64,000 nt of DNA from contig NZ_JOFT01000011.1 of assembly GCF_000725805.1 (NCBI RefSeq), positions 372,001 to 436,000 of the forward strand. The letters are read 5' to 3'. Shown here piece after piece: positions 8,279 to 17,007 of this stretch. The translations under genes were made by a program, and so were the position numbers. Under the pieces are notes generated by a model, which made no database searches, had not been told where the DNA came from, and saw nothing but the letters and a program-made list of their open reading frames with translations. The number at the start of each line of letters is the position of its first letter. Position 1 is the first letter of the stretch. This DNA comes from Streptomyces xanthophaeus. Its GTDB lineage: Bacteria > Actinomycetota > Actinomycetes > Streptomycetales > Streptomycetaceae.

Positions 8279-9880
8279 ATGTCCGGCACGACGAACCGAC
8301 CGACCTCCCGCACCCGCTCCTGGTGGGGCTGGGGCTGGGCCGACGCCCATCCCGACGACGCGGAATGCGTGGCGATGGGAGCCCTGCTCCCCGGCACCCT
8401 CGCCCGCCCGCTGCCCGTCCCCCGAGTGCACGACCTGCACGTCGACGCGCCCGCAGTCCAACCCCCCGCGAGCCTCGCGCACCTGGTCGACGCCGACCCC
8501 GGGCAGCGCGTGGCCCACGCCATGGGCAAGGCCTACCGCGACGTCGTACGCGCCCTGCGCGGGCGCCCCGGCCGCATCCCCGACCTCGTGGCGCGCCCGG
8601 CGGACGAACGGGATGTGGCCGACCTGCTGGACTGGGCCGGGGAGCGCCGGATCGCGGTCGTCCCGTACGGCGGCGGTTCCTCGGTCACCGGCGGCGTCGA
8701 GTACCGGGGAGACGCCCACCGCGCCGTGCTGTCCCTCGACCTGACCGCCATGGGCCGCGTCCTTGAGGTCGACACCGCCGGGCGGGCCGCGCGCATCCAG
8801 GCAGGTACCCTCGGCCCGAGCCTGGAGGACCAACTGCGCCCCCACGGGCTGACCTTGCGGCATTTCCCGCAGAGCTTCGAGTTCTCCACCCTGGGCGGCT
8901 GGCTCGCCACCCGGGCCGGGGGGCACTACGCCACCGGCCGCACCCACATCGACGACTTCGTCCAGTCCCTGCGCGTCGTCAGCCCGGCCGGCACGAGCGC
9001 CTCGTGGCGGCTGCCCGCCTCGGGCGCGGGCCCCTCCCCCGACCGGCTGTTCCTCGGCTCCGAGGGAGCGCTCGGGGTCATCACCGAGGCCTGGGTGCGC
9101 CTCCAGGCACGTCCCGTCCACAAGGCGTCCGCAGCCCTGGCGTTCACCGACTTCCAGGCGGCCCTGCGGGCGGTGCGCGCCGTCGCCCAGTCCGATCTCC
9201 TCCCCGCCAACTGCCGTCTGCTGGACGCCGGTGAGGCCGCCCTGTCGGGTGCGGCGAGCGACGGCTGCGCCGTGCTCGTCCTGGGTTTCGAGTCGGCGGA
9301 CGGACCGGTCGACGCCCGCCTCGAACAGGCCGTCGCGCTGGCCCGCTCCCACGGCGGGCGGCGCAGCGGCTCCGCGGCCCCCGACGGCGCCCCGGGGGAC
9401 GCGGCCGTGGGCGCCTGGCGCGCGGCCTTCCTGCGCATGCCCTACCTCCGCGACGGTCTGGCCCGGATGGGCGCCGTCGCCGAGACCTTCGAGACGGCGG
9501 CCACCTGGGACCGGATCCCGGGCCTGATCGAGGCGGTGCGCAGCGAGGTCGGGGCGGCGGCGCTCAAGGCCTCCGGGTATCCGGCGACGGTCAACTGCCG
9601 CCTCACCCACGTGTATCCGGACGGAGCTGCGCCGTACTTCACGGTACTGGCCGCCGGCCGTCCCGGTGACGAGGTGGCCTTCTGGGACGACCTCAAGGCC
9701 GTGGCGAACGAGGTCCTGCACCGCCACCGCGCGACCATCACCCATCACCACGCCGTCGGCCGGGACCACCGCCCGGCGTACGACCTCCAGCGGCCCGACC
9801 CCTTCGCGCTGGCGCTGCGCGCCGCGAAGGGCGCGCTCGACCCGCGGGGCATCCTCAACCCGGGGGTCCTCGTCGACTGA
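8279..9880 (+). CDS. AGPS-like FAD-binding oxidase
   Basis: This 533-aa protein matches the alkyldihydroxyacetonephosphate synthase branch of the VAO/PCMH flavoprotein family. The FAD domain spans about residues 95-280 and includes V-P-Y-G-G-G-S-S-V-T-G-G, the F-S-T-L-G-G-W-L-A-T-R-A-G-G-H block and G-S-E-G-A-L-G-V-I-T. Near the C-terminus is T-H-H-H-A-V-G-R-D, corresponding to the catalytic histidine cluster of AGPS, and the chain ends in the usual L-N-P-G. AGPS makes the ether bond of ether lipids from acyl-DHAP; whether this member does so, or oxidises another hydroxy acid, cannot be told. Divergent regulation by the TetR gene is likely. Confidence 0.8.
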   Translation: MSGTTNRPTSRTRSWWGWGWADAHPDDAECVAMGALLPGTLARPLPVPRVHDLHVDAPAVQPPASLAHLVDADPGQRVAHAMGKAYRDVVRALRGRPGRIPDLVARPADERDVADLLDWAGERRIAVVPYGGGSSVTGGVEYRGDAHRAVLSLDLTAMGRVLEVDTAGRAARIQAGTLGPSLEDQLRPHGLTLRHFPQSFEFSTLGGWLATRAGGHYATGRTHIDDFVQSLRVVSPAGTSASWRLPASGAGPSPDRLFLGSEGALGVITEAWVRLQARPVHKASAALAFTDFQAALRAVRAVAQSDLLPANCRLLDAGEAALSGAASDGCAVLVLGFESADGPVDARLEQAVALARSHGGRRSGSAAPDGAPGDAAVGAWRAAFLRMPYLRDGLARMGAVAETFETAATWDRIPGLIEAVRSEVGAAALKASGYPATVNCRLTHVYPDGAAPYFTVLAAGRPGDEVAFWDDLKAVANEVLHRHRATITHHHAVGRDHRPAYDLQRPDPFALALRAAKGALDPRGILNPGVLVD

Positions 9881-10076
9881 CCGGCCCGGCGGCGCGGCCG
9901 GACCGGCCAACTTGCCTCGCCCCCGCGGCAGATGCAGGTCCGGGCCGCCTCGAAGCCGTCCCCGGTCCCGCCGGTCCCGTAGATCGCCGCCGCGCCCCGG
10001 ACCGGCGTCGGCCGGATCTCCGCCGGTCCGGCCGGGGGCTCTGGTGCGGTCTGTCCGGCTGTGGTTACCTGAGCGC

Positions 10077-10151
10077 ATGACCGTACTCGTGACCCGCCGC
10101 CACGTGGACTACGCGCGCGTCACGACCACGGGTTGTCCGGCCACGCGCTGA
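10077..10151 (+). CDS. cysteine-containing leader peptide upstream of metY
   Basis: A 24-codon frame starts 6 nt after a TTACCT -10-like box, so it would be read from a leaderless message. The peptide carries the T-R-R-H-V-D-x-x-R-V core of the putative leader peptides found upstream of sulfur-metabolism genes in Streptomyces, followed by a single Cys codon at position 20 of 24. It ends 216 bp before metY. A role in cysteine- or sulfur-responsive control of the metYX operon is likely by analogy; the peptide itself is probably not functional. Too short for routine gene callers. Confidence 0.7.
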   Translation: MTVLVTRRHVDYARVTTTGCPATR

Positions 10152-10157
10152 CGTGGC
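10099..10157 (+). promoter_or_regulatory. possible attenuation hairpins over the leader peptide
   Basis: The segment CGTGGC (10152-10157), just after the leader stop codon, can pair with either of two identical GCCACG segments: 10140-10145, making a hairpin whose loop contains the stop codon, or 10099-10104 near the start of the peptide. The first segment also lies in a self-complementary CCACGTGG. A ribosome stalled at the late Cys codon would mask the proximal partner. This is a hand-drawn fold, not a computed one. Confidence 0.4.
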
Positions 10158-10367
10158 ACCGCGGACCCCGGTCACCGTCTCCTTCCCTTCCGGCGCGCCC
10201 CGGCGCCCCGCCCCGTCGGCGGGCGCGGCCCACGCCGCCGCGGTACCTCCCCCCGCGCGCCCCGGGCGCATCCGCATCCGTACATCCGTACGCCCCTGCA
10301 CCCGTGCCCCGCCGCCGGGCGGCCCCGCCAGCTCTCTCCCGGCACCGCACGCCTACCAAGGAGAACC

Positions 10368-11729
10368 ATGAGCCAGCCGATCGACGCCGTCACCGCCGGC
10401 CACACCCCGGAGGGCGAGGCCACCGGACCCGACACCTCCGCGTGGTCCTTCGAGACCAAGCAGCTGCACGCCGGGGCCGCCCCGGACCCGGCCACCGGCG
10501 CACGGGCGGTTCCGATCTACCAGACCACCTCGTTCGTCTTCCGCGACACCCAGCACGCCGCCGACCTCTTCTCGCTGGCCGCGCCCGGGAACATCTACAC
10601 CCGCATCCACAACCCCACCCAGGATGTCTTCGAACAGCGGGTCGCCGCGCTCGAGGGCGGTGTCGCGGCCGTGGCCCTGGCCTCGGGGCAGGCCGCGGAG
10701 ACCCTGGCGATCCTGAACGTGGCGAGCGCCGGTGACCACATCGTCTCCAGCGCCTCCCTCTACGGCGGCACCTACAACCTCTTCCGGCACACCCTGCCGA
10801 AGTTCGGCATCGAGGTGTCCTTCGTCGAGGACCCGGACGACCTCGAAGCATGGCGGGCCGCCGTACGGCCCGGGACCAAGGCCCTGTTCGCGGAGACCCT
10901 CGGCAACCCCCGCGGCAACGTCCTCGACGTCCGCGGCGTCGCCGACGTCGCCCATGCGGCCGGGATCCCGCTGATCGTCGACAACACCGTGCCCACCCCG
11001 TACCTCCTGCGCCCCATCGAGCACGGCGCCGACGTCGTCGTCCACTCGGCGACCAAGTTCCTCGGCGGTCACGGCACCACCATCGGCGGGGTCGTCGTCG
11101 ACGCCGGCACCTTCGACTTCGGCGCGCACCCCGAGCGGTTCCCCGACTTCAGCGAGCCGGACCCCAGTTACCACGGGCTGCAGTACTGGCCCGCGCTCGG
11201 CCCGGGCGCGTACGCCGTCAAGCTGCGCGTGCAGCTGCTGCGCGACCTCGGCCCCGCCATCGCACCGCACTCCGCCTTCCTGCTGCTGCAGGGCGTGGAG
11301 ACCCTGAGCCTGCGCGTGGAGCGTCACTCGTCGAACGCCCAGGCGCTGGCGCAGTGGCTGGAGCAGCGCGACGAGGTCTCGGCCGTCCACTATCCCGGGC
11401 TGCCCTCCAACCGCTGGTACGAGGCCGGGCGCCGCTATCTGCCGCGGGGCGCGGGGGCGGTGCTGTCCTTCGAGCTGCGGGGCGGAGCCGAAGCGGGCAG
11501 GCGCTTCGTGGACGGCGTGGAACTGTTCAGCCACCTCGCCAACATCGGCGACGTCCGCAGCCTGATCATCCACCCCGCCTCCACCACCCACAGCCAGCTG
11601 GACGAGGCACAGCTCGCCGCCACCGGCGCCTCCCCGGGCCTGGTGCGCCTGTCGGTCGGCATCGAGAACCTGGCCGACCTCAAGGCGGACCTGGAGGCCG
11701 GCTTCCGCGCCGCGAAGGGAGCGTCCTGA
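10368..11729 (+). CDS. metY: O-acetylhomoserine aminocarboxypropyltransferase (sulfhydrylase)
   Basis: This 453-aa protein is a Cys/Met-metabolism PLP enzyme of the MetY type. Visible hallmarks are E-T-K-Q-L-H-A-G near the N-terminus, Y-T-R-I-H-N-P-T (residues 77-84), and the PLP-binding lysine in S-A-T-K-F-L-G-G (Lys230). The insertion and length of about 430-450 residues separate MetY from the shorter cystathionine enzymes. It should make homocysteine from O-acetylhomoserine and sulfide in the cytosol. The ATG at 10368 follows a clear AAGGAGAACC site. It overlaps metX, which supplies its substrate, and is preceded by a leader peptide. Confidence 0.93.
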   Translation: MSQPIDAVTAGHTPEGEATGPDTSAWSFETKQLHAGAAPDPATGARAVPIYQTTSFVFRDTQHAADLFSLAAPGNIYTRIHNPTQDVFEQRVAALEGGVAAVALASGQAAETLAILNVASAGDHIVSSASLYGGTYNLFRHTLPKFGIEVSFVEDPDDLEAWRAAVRPGTKALFAETLGNPRGNVLDVRGVADVAHAAGIPLIVDNTVPTPYLLRPIEHGADVVVHSATKFLGGHGTTIGGVVVDAGTFDFGAHPERFPDFSEPDPSYHGLQYWPALGPGAYAVKLRVQLLRDLGPAIAPHSAFLLLQGVETLSLRVERHSSNAQALAQWLEQRDEVSAVHYPGLPSNRWYEAGRRYLPRGAGAVLSFELRGGAEAGRRFVDGVELFSHLANIGDVRSLIIHPASTTHSQLDEAQLAATGASPGLVRLSVGIENLADLKADLEAGFRAAKGAS

Positions 11730-12913
11730 ACACCGCCGGGGCGACCGCCCCGAGGACGGCACTCCCTCCCGCCACCGGTGCGTGGCAGGAGGGGGACCCG
11801 CCGGGGCGGCGGCAGTGGCACCACCGGGCCCGGCACCTGCCGCTGGAGGCGGGGGGCCGACTGGCCGGGGTGAAGCTGGCGTTCGAGACCTGGGGGCGGC
11901 TCGCGCCCGACCGTTCCAACGCGGTCCTCGTCCTGCACGCGCTGACGGGCGACAGCCACCTCGCCGGCCCGGCCGGACCCGGTCATCCCACGCCCGGCTG
12001 GTGGGACGCGCTCGTGGGACCGGGCCGGGCCCTGGACACCGACCGCTGGTTCGTGGTGGCGCCGAACGTGCTGGGCGGCTGCCAGGGGAGTACCGGGCCC
12101 GCCTCGCCGCGCCCGGACGGTCGGCGCTGGGCCGGGGCCTTCCCCCGGCTGACGCAGCGCGACCAGGTGCTCGCCGAGACCGGGCTCGCCGACGCACTGG
12201 GCATCGAGCAGTGGGCGCTGGTGATCGGCGGGTCCATGGGCGGGATGCGCGCCCTGGAGTGGGCGGTGTCCCGGCCGCGGCGCGTGGCCGCCCTGCTGGT
12301 CCTCGCCTGCCCGGCGGCGGCGAGCGCGGAGCAGATCGCCTGGGCCAGTGCCCAGGTCCACGCCATCCGCACCGACCCCCACTGGCGGGACGGCGACTAC
12401 CACGGCGCGGGGCCGGGGCGGGGCCCGCACGCCGGTCTCGGGGTGGCCCGCCGCATCGCGCACATCACCTACCGCGGCACCCAGGAGCTCGAGACGCGCT
12501 TCGGGCACCACCCCCAGGACGGGGAGGAGCCCCGCCGCGGCGGCCGCTACCGGGTCGAGTCGTACCTCGACCACCAGGCCGCCAAGCTCGTCCGGCGGTT
12601 CGACGCGGGCAGCTACGTGGCCCTGGCCGAGGCGATGAACGCACACGACATCGGCCGGGACCGGGGCGGCACGCGGGCCGCCCTCGGCCGGGTGCGGGCG
12701 AGGACCGTGGTCGCGGGGGTCGACTCCGACCGTCTGTACCCCCTGGCGCAGCAGGAGGAGCTGGCCGCGGGGATCCCCGGGGCGGACGGGGTCCGGGTGA
12801 TCGGGTCACCGTACGGCCACGACGGGTTCCTCATCGAGACGGGGCAGGTGGCGGCGCTCGTACGGGAACTCCTGGGCGACGTACGGGACAAGGCCGCACT
12901 CCCCCTCGGCTGA
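11726..12913 (+). CDS. metX: homoserine O-acetyltransferase
   Basis: The 395-aa alpha/beta hydrolase-fold protein has the MetX nucleophile elbow G-G-S-M-G-G-M (Ser170), the Asp of the triad in G-V-D-S-D (about 333-335) and the His in Y-G-H-D-G-F-L (His365). It acetylates homoserine with acetyl-CoA, feeding MetY. There is no ATG, GTG or TTG in a sensible place: the first usable codon is CTG at 11726, which overlaps the metY stop (CTGA), has AAGGGAG 7 nt upstream and gives the usual N-terminal length before the G-A-W-x-E-G-D block. I therefore propose a CTG start with translational coupling. Confidence 0.9.
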   Translation: MNTAGATAPRTALPPATGAWQEGDPPGRRQWHHRARHLPLEAGGRLAGVKLAFETWGRLAPDRSNAVLVLHALTGDSHLAGPAGPGHPTPGWWDALVGPGRALDTDRWFVVAPNVLGGCQGSTGPASPRPDGRRWAGAFPRLTQRDQVLAETGLADALGIEQWALVIGGSMGGMRALEWAVSRPRRVAALLVLACPAAASAEQIAWASAQVHAIRTDPHWRDGDYHGAGPGRGPHAGLGVARRIAHITYRGTQELETRFGHHPQDGEEPRRGGRYRVESYLDHQAAKLVRRFDAGSYVALAEAMNAHDIGRDRGGTRAALGRVRARTVVAGVDSDRLYPLAQQEELAAGIPGADGVRVIGSPYGHDGFLIETGQVAALVRELLGDVRDKAALPLG

Positions 12914-12914
12914 G

Positions 12915-12932
12915 CCCCCGGCCGGCCGGGGG
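12915..12932 (+). terminator. probable terminator of metYX
   Basis: An 18-bp perfect palindrome of C5-G-G-C-C symmetry begins 2 nt after the metX stop codon. Its very high stability and position suggest Rho-independent termination or mRNA end protection; no T-tract follows. Confidence 0.55.
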
Positions 12933-13054
12933 TAGCGGCTCCCCGGCCGGCGGGGCCGAGGGGGACGCCTCCCCGGTCAGGCCGGATCAGCACCGCGAGC
13001 CCGGCCGGACGGCGGGGCCCGGGGAGCGCCTCCTCGGCCCGCCCGCCCACCGTG

Positions 13055-13492
13055 TCAGTGCTGCGGGCCGGCCAGCAGGGCGGCGACCTGCCGCGCCGTC
13101 TTCTCGCCCGCCCGCTGCTTGATGAGCCCTTCCTTGGCCGCGCCCCGGACGCACACCTCGGTGCTCTGCGGCCCGGCAGCGGTCAGCGTCACCGTGACGA
13201 CGACCGGGTTCATGTTCCCGAACCCGCCCCCGACCACGGCCCGTACCGTCCGCTGCGCGTCCGGCTCCGCGCCGCCGCCGGTGCCCAGCAGGTTCCCGAG
13301 CCGGGCCAGGACGCCCGCCACGTGCTGCGCGGCCGCGTCCAGGGGAGCCGCCAGCGTCAGGGGGACCTCGTGCACGTTCTTCTTCAGGCGCTTCGCCGCG
13401 AACGTGGCGCCGGTCCGGCCGCCGCTCCCGCCGCCCATCGCCCCCACCGCGCCGAGCGCGTCCGCCAGTATGCGGTCTTCGTCATCCGTCAC
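13055..13492 (-). CDS. conserved protein of unknown function
   Basis: This 145-aa cytosolic-looking protein has a Gly-rich N-terminal stretch (about residues 15-28), a helical segment, and a strand-rich second half with the blocks G-F-G-N-M-N-P-V-V-V-T-V and V-R-G-A-A-K-E-G-L-I-K-Q. It reads like a conserved actinobacterial hypothetical; I cannot place it in a named family. No signal peptide or membrane helix. It lies 43 bp downstream of gltD on the same strand and may share its transcript. Confidence 0.65.
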   Translation of the reverse strand: MTDDEDRILADALGAVGAMGGGSGGRTGATFAAKRLKKNVHEVPLTLAAPLDAAAQHVAGVLARLGNLLGTGGGAEPDAQRTVRAVVGGGFGNMNPVVVTVTLTAAGPQSTEVCVRGAAKEGLIKQRAGEKTARQVAALLAGPQH

Positions 13493-13535
13493 AGCGGCAG
13501 ATTAGCGCCACACACCGCTGCGGCCCTCCCGCCGG

Positions 13536-15050
13536 CTAGTGATCTCCGTAACGCATCCGCCCCAGCGCCGACATCGGCTGGTCGTGGGCGGCGACGGGGG
13601 CAGGCAGGCACGTGGAGCCGGTCAGGTAGCGGTCCACCGCGGCGGCGGCCGCCCGGCCCTCGGCGATGGCCCACACCACCAGCGACTGCCCCCGGCCGGC
13701 GTCGCCCGCGACGAACACTCCCGGCGCCCGCCCGCCGGTGGCCGCGAAGCCGGCGTCCCGTGCGAAGGTGCCGCGGTCGTCGAGCTCCAGCCCCAGTTGG
13801 CCGCGCAGGCCCCCCGCCCGTTCGGGGCCCGAGAAGCCGAGGGCCAGCAGCACCAGGCCGGCGGGCATCACGCGCTCGGTGCCGGCCAGCGGGCCGCGGT
13901 CCACCGGTTCGACGGCGGTCAGCCGCAGCGCCCGTACCCGGCCCGCGGCGTCCCCCTCGAAGTGCAGGGTGGCGCTGGAGAACAGCCGGGGGTCGCGGCC
14001 CGCGCGCCCGCGGGCCTCCTCGTGGGCGTGGGAGATCCGGTAGACCTTGGGATAGACGGGCCAGGGCTCGCCCTCGGTGCGGGCCGCGCCGGGCTCGGGG
14101 TTGATGTCGAGCTGGACCACGGAGAGCGCACCCTGCCGCAGGGCCGTACCGAGGCAGTCGGAGCCGGTGTCCCCACCGCCCACGATGACGACGTGCCTGC
14201 CCTCGGCGGTGACGGGAGATGCCGCGTAGTCACCCTGCTGGACGCGGTTGGCGCAGGTCAGGTACTCCATGGCCTGGTGGATGCCGAGCAGGGCGCGGCC
14301 GGGGACCGGCAACTCCCGGCGTTCGCCGGCCCCGACGGCGACGATCACGGCGTCGCACCGGTCGCGCAGCTCGGCGGCGTCCGCGCCGGGGCCGCCGCCG
14401 ACGTCCGTACCCGTGACGAACTCGGTGCCCTCGGCCCGCATCTGCTCGATCCGCCGGTCCAGGTGCACCTTCTCCATCTTGAACTCGGGGATTCCGTAGC
14501 GCAGCAGTCCGCCGATGCGGTCGGCCCGCTCGTGGACGGTGACCCGGTGCCCGGCCCGGGTCAGCTGCTGCGCCGCGGCCAGTCCGGCCGGTCCGGAACC
14601 TATGACGGCCACCGTCTTCGTACCGGTCTGCTCCGGCGGCTGCGGTCTCAGCCAGCCGCGCCGCAGGCCCTCGTCCGCGATCGTCTGCTCGACGTTCTTG
14701 ATGGTCACCGGGTCCGCGTTGATCGTGAGGACGCAGGCGTCCTCGCAGGGGGCCGGGCAGAGCCGGCCGGTGACCTCCGGGAAGTTGTTGGTCGCGTGCA
14801 GCCGCTCGTAGGCGGCGCTCCAGTCCTCGTGCGCGGCGTACGCGTTCCACTCGGGGATGAGGTTCCCCAGGGGGCAGCCGTTGTGGCAGAAGGGGATGCC
14901 GCAGTCCATGCAGCGGTCGGCCTGCCGGGAGACGAGCGGCAGCAGCGCCCGGCCCGCGTGGACCTCGTGCCAGTCGCCGAGCCTCTCCTCGACGGGACGG
15001 GCCGGGACGGCCTCGCGGGGGATCCTGAGGAAGCCGAACGGATCGGTCAC
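13536..15050 (-). CDS. gltD: glutamate synthase small subunit (orphan)
   Basis: The 504-aa protein has the N-terminal [4Fe-4S] cysteine motif C-M-D-C-G-x-P-x-C-x-x-x-C (Cys47/50/55/59), a second cluster segment L-C-P-A-P-C-E-D-A-C, an FAD motif V-I-G-S-G-P-A-G-L near residue 150, an NADPH motif V-I-V-G-G-G-D-T-G-S-D and the C-terminal G-D-A-x-x-G-x-S flavoprotein block. It passes electrons from NADPH to the large GOGAT subunit or a similar partner. No gltB lies on either side, so its partner is elsewhere or it serves another reductase. The GTG at 15050 has a GGGAGGC ribosome site. Confidence 0.88.
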   Translation of the reverse strand: MTDPFGFLRIPREAVPARPVEERLGDWHEVHAGRALLPLVSRQADRCMDCGIPFCHNGCPLGNLIPEWNAYAAHEDWSAAYERLHATNNFPEVTGRLCPAPCEDACVLTINADPVTIKNVEQTIADEGLRRGWLRPQPPEQTGTKTVAVIGSGPAGLAAAQQLTRAGHRVTVHERADRIGGLLRYGIPEFKMEKVHLDRRIEQMRAEGTEFVTGTDVGGGPGADAAELRDRCDAVIVAVGAGERRELPVPGRALLGIHQAMEYLTCANRVQQGDYAASPVTAEGRHVVIVGGGDTGSDCLGTALRQGALSVVQLDINPEPGAARTEGEPWPVYPKVYRISHAHEEARGRAGRDPRLFSSATLHFEGDAAGRVRALRLTAVEPVDRGPLAGTERVMPAGLVLLALGFSGPERAGGLRGQLGLELDDRGTFARDAGFAATGGRAPGVFVAGDAGRGQSLVVWAIAEGRAAAAAVDRYLTGSTCLPAPVAAHDQPMSALGRMRYGDH

Positions 15051-15243
15051 GCGCCGCCTCCCTGATCGTTCTGGGCGGGGTGCACGGCGCGCACGGTCCC
15101 TCGCGCGCGCATTCTGTGGCGGTCCGACCAGATTACGCCGTCGGTGCGGCATCGCCCTGCGCGAGGGGATCGCGGTGAGCGGACGACTGCGGAAGGTGAC
15201 GGCCGGCCCGTGGGCGGCGCCCCGTGCCGGTAGCGTTGCCGGC

Positions 15244-15780
15244 GTGATGGTGGGTACGCCGGACACCCGGCTCGTCGTCCTGCGCGGGAACAGCGCCTCG
15301 GGCAAGTCTTCGGTCGCGGCGGGTCTGCGCGAGCGGTTCGGCCGCGGGCTGGCCCTGGTCGGCCAGGACCACCTGCGCCGTGTGGTGCTGCGCGAACGCG
15401 ACCGGCCGGACGCCTCGAACATCGGCCTGATCGACACCGTGGCGCGCTACGCCCTCGACGCGGGCTACCACGTCGTCGTCGAGGGCATCCTGCAGGCCGG
15501 TCACTACGGCGGCATGCTCGCGCGGCTGCGCGCCGACCACCGCGGTCCGACCCGCGGCTACTACCTGGACGTGCCGTTCGAGGTGACCCTCGCCCGGCAC
15601 GCCACCAAGCCGATCGCCGACGAGGTCTCCGCGGGCGAACTGAGCTCCTGGTACCGGCCGCTCGACCTGCTGCCCGGCGGCGCCGAGACCGTCATCGGCG
15701 CCGCGAGCTCCCTGGAGGACACCGTCGGGCGGATCCTGCGCGACACCGGGCTGGACGGCCTGCCCCCGCGGGAGCTCTGA
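15244..15780 (+). CDS. P-loop kinase/ATPase-like protein (zeta-toxin/CPT-like fold)
   Basis: This 178-aa protein begins with a P-loop, R-G-N-S-A-S-G-K-S-S (about residues 14-23), followed by V-G-Q-D-H-L-R-R, E-G-I-L and R-G-Y-Y-L-D-V-P-F-E blocks typical of small P-loop phosphotransferases resembling zeta toxins, chloramphenicol phosphotransferase and gluconate kinases. It probably phosphorylates a small molecule; the substrate is unknown. The GTG at 15244 lies exactly 7 nt after a TAGCGT -10 box (15231-15236), pointing to a leaderless start; the next codon but one is ATG 15247. Confidence 0.75.
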   Translation: MMVGTPDTRLVVLRGNSASGKSSVAAGLRERFGRGLALVGQDHLRRVVLRERDRPDASNIGLIDTVARYALDAGYHVVVEGILQAGHYGGMLARLRADHRGPTRGYYLDVPFEVTLARHATKPIADEVSAGELSSWYRPLDLLPGGAETVIGAASSLEDTVGRILRDTGLDGLPPREL

Positions 15781-15810
15781 CGGCACGCGCGCCCCGCCCG
15801 GTGGCCGGGT

Positions 15811-17007
15811 TCACTTGCGCAGCAGGGCGCAGACGAAGTCCTCCTGGACGTCGCGGACCTGGGCGAGCAGGTCGGGGTTGACGCCGAGCGCCGTCTGCGT
15901 GCTGATCGAGAAGGTCAGCGAGCGCCGGCCGTCCGCGGTGGCCGCCGCCAGTTGCGTGTAGCCGAGCGTGTTGCCGGTGTGGCCGTAGACCGCGCCGCAG
16001 CGCGTGGTGAAGCGGAAGATGGCCAGGCCGGCCTCCGTACGGCCGGGGCCGGGGGGCTGGGACAGGGCGCCGGGGATGAACCGGAACTGCTGGTCGCGGG
16101 TGCGGTCGGAGAGGAGCGCGCCGCCCGCGTAGCCCCGGATGAAGGCGGTCAGGTCCTTCGGCGTGGACACGATTCCGCCGGAGGCCCAGGCTCCGGAGGC
16201 ACTGACGGCCTCGCTGACGTCGACGGGTCCTTCCTCCGGGTCGATCTGGTAGCCGTGGAGGAAGGGCGTGGGCAGCCGGTAGCCCTGGGGCAGGCTGGTG
16301 GCGTCCAGGCCCAGGGGCTCGTAGACGAGCTCGCGCAGCAGGCTCTCGTACCGGTTTCCGGTGACGGCCTCGGCCATCAGGGCGACGGCGATGTTGTCGG
16401 AGTTGGAGTACTGGTAGCGCTTGCCCGGGCGGAATTCGAGGCCCTCCTCGGCGACGAAGTCCAGGAGGCGCCGCGAGTCGAAGCGGTGGCGGGGGTCCGC
16501 GGAGATGATGTCGATGAACTCCTGGGACGCCGAGTAGTCGGGCAGTCCGCTGGTGTGGTTCAGCAGTTGACGCAGCGTCACCCGGTGCCACGCGGACGGC
16601 AGGGCGGGCAGCACCTTGCCGATGGTGTCGTCCAGGCGGAGCCGGCCCCGGTCGACGAGCTGCAGGGCCACCGCTCCGCTGAAGGCCTTGGCGACACTGG
16701 CGATCCGCATGTGGTCGGTCGCCCTCGGCGGCCGCCCGCTCTCGATGTCGGCCACACCGGCCCGGTAGACCTGCGTACGGTCGCCGTCGCGCAGGACCGC
16801 GATGACGCCGGGCGGGCCGCCGGGCGCATCCACCAGGGCCCGCAGCTCCTGCTGGAGGGCGTCCCTGCGCGGCGGGTTGCGGTCCTCGCCGGCCTGCGCG
16901 GGCTGCACCGCGGCGGCGAGGAGCGCGCCGCACAGGGCGGTGGCGGCGGCCAGGCGCAGCGACGGGCGGATCCGGCGGGCTCGGCGGCCGTACGGGCGTG
17001 GGGACAC
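15811..17007 (-). CDS. secreted serine hydrolase (beta-lactamase/D-Ala-D-Ala carboxypeptidase class C fold)
   Basis: This 398-aa protein has a signal peptide (Arg-rich start, hydrophobic core, A-Q-A near residue 39) and the three motifs of the S12 family: S-V-A-K (nucleophile Ser and Lys), Y-S-N and H-T-G near the C-terminus. It should act outside the membrane on D-Ala-D-Ala peptides or a related amide or ester. The GTG at 17007 follows GGGAGGT and starts the signal peptide; the frame is open 50 codons further upstream. It converges on the P-loop kinase gene. Confidence 0.85.
   Translation of the reverse strand: MSPRPYGRRARRIRPSLRLAAATALCGALLAAAVQPAQAGEDRNPPRRDALQQELRALVDAPGGPPGVIAVLRDGDRTQVYRAGVADIESGRPPRATDHMRIASVAKAFSGAVALQLVDRGRLRLDDTIGKVLPALPSAWHRVTLRQLLNHTSGLPDYSASQEFIDIISADPRHRFDSRRLLDFVAEEGLEFRPGKRYQYSNSDNIAVALMAEAVTGNRYESLLRELVYEPLGLDATSLPQGYRLPTPFLHGYQIDPEEGPVDVSEAVSASGAWASGGIVSTPKDLTAFIRGYAGGALLSDRTRDQQFRFIPGALSQPPGPGRTEAGLAIFRFTTRCGAVYGHTGNTLGYTQLAAATADGRRSLTFSISTQTALGVNPDLLAQVRDVQEDFVCALLRK

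Noticed and set aside
7427..10078. Long minus-strand frame across the AGPS-like oxidase
   Set aside because: Antisense shadow; the oxidase frame has clear family motifs and codon bias, and the TetR lies in another frame.
10152..10367. Possible SAM riboswitch in front of metY
   Set aside because: I could not find the conserved core or the pseudoknot of SAM-II, SAM-IV or S-box types; the segment is C-rich and fits a plain leader. A covariance-model search would decide.
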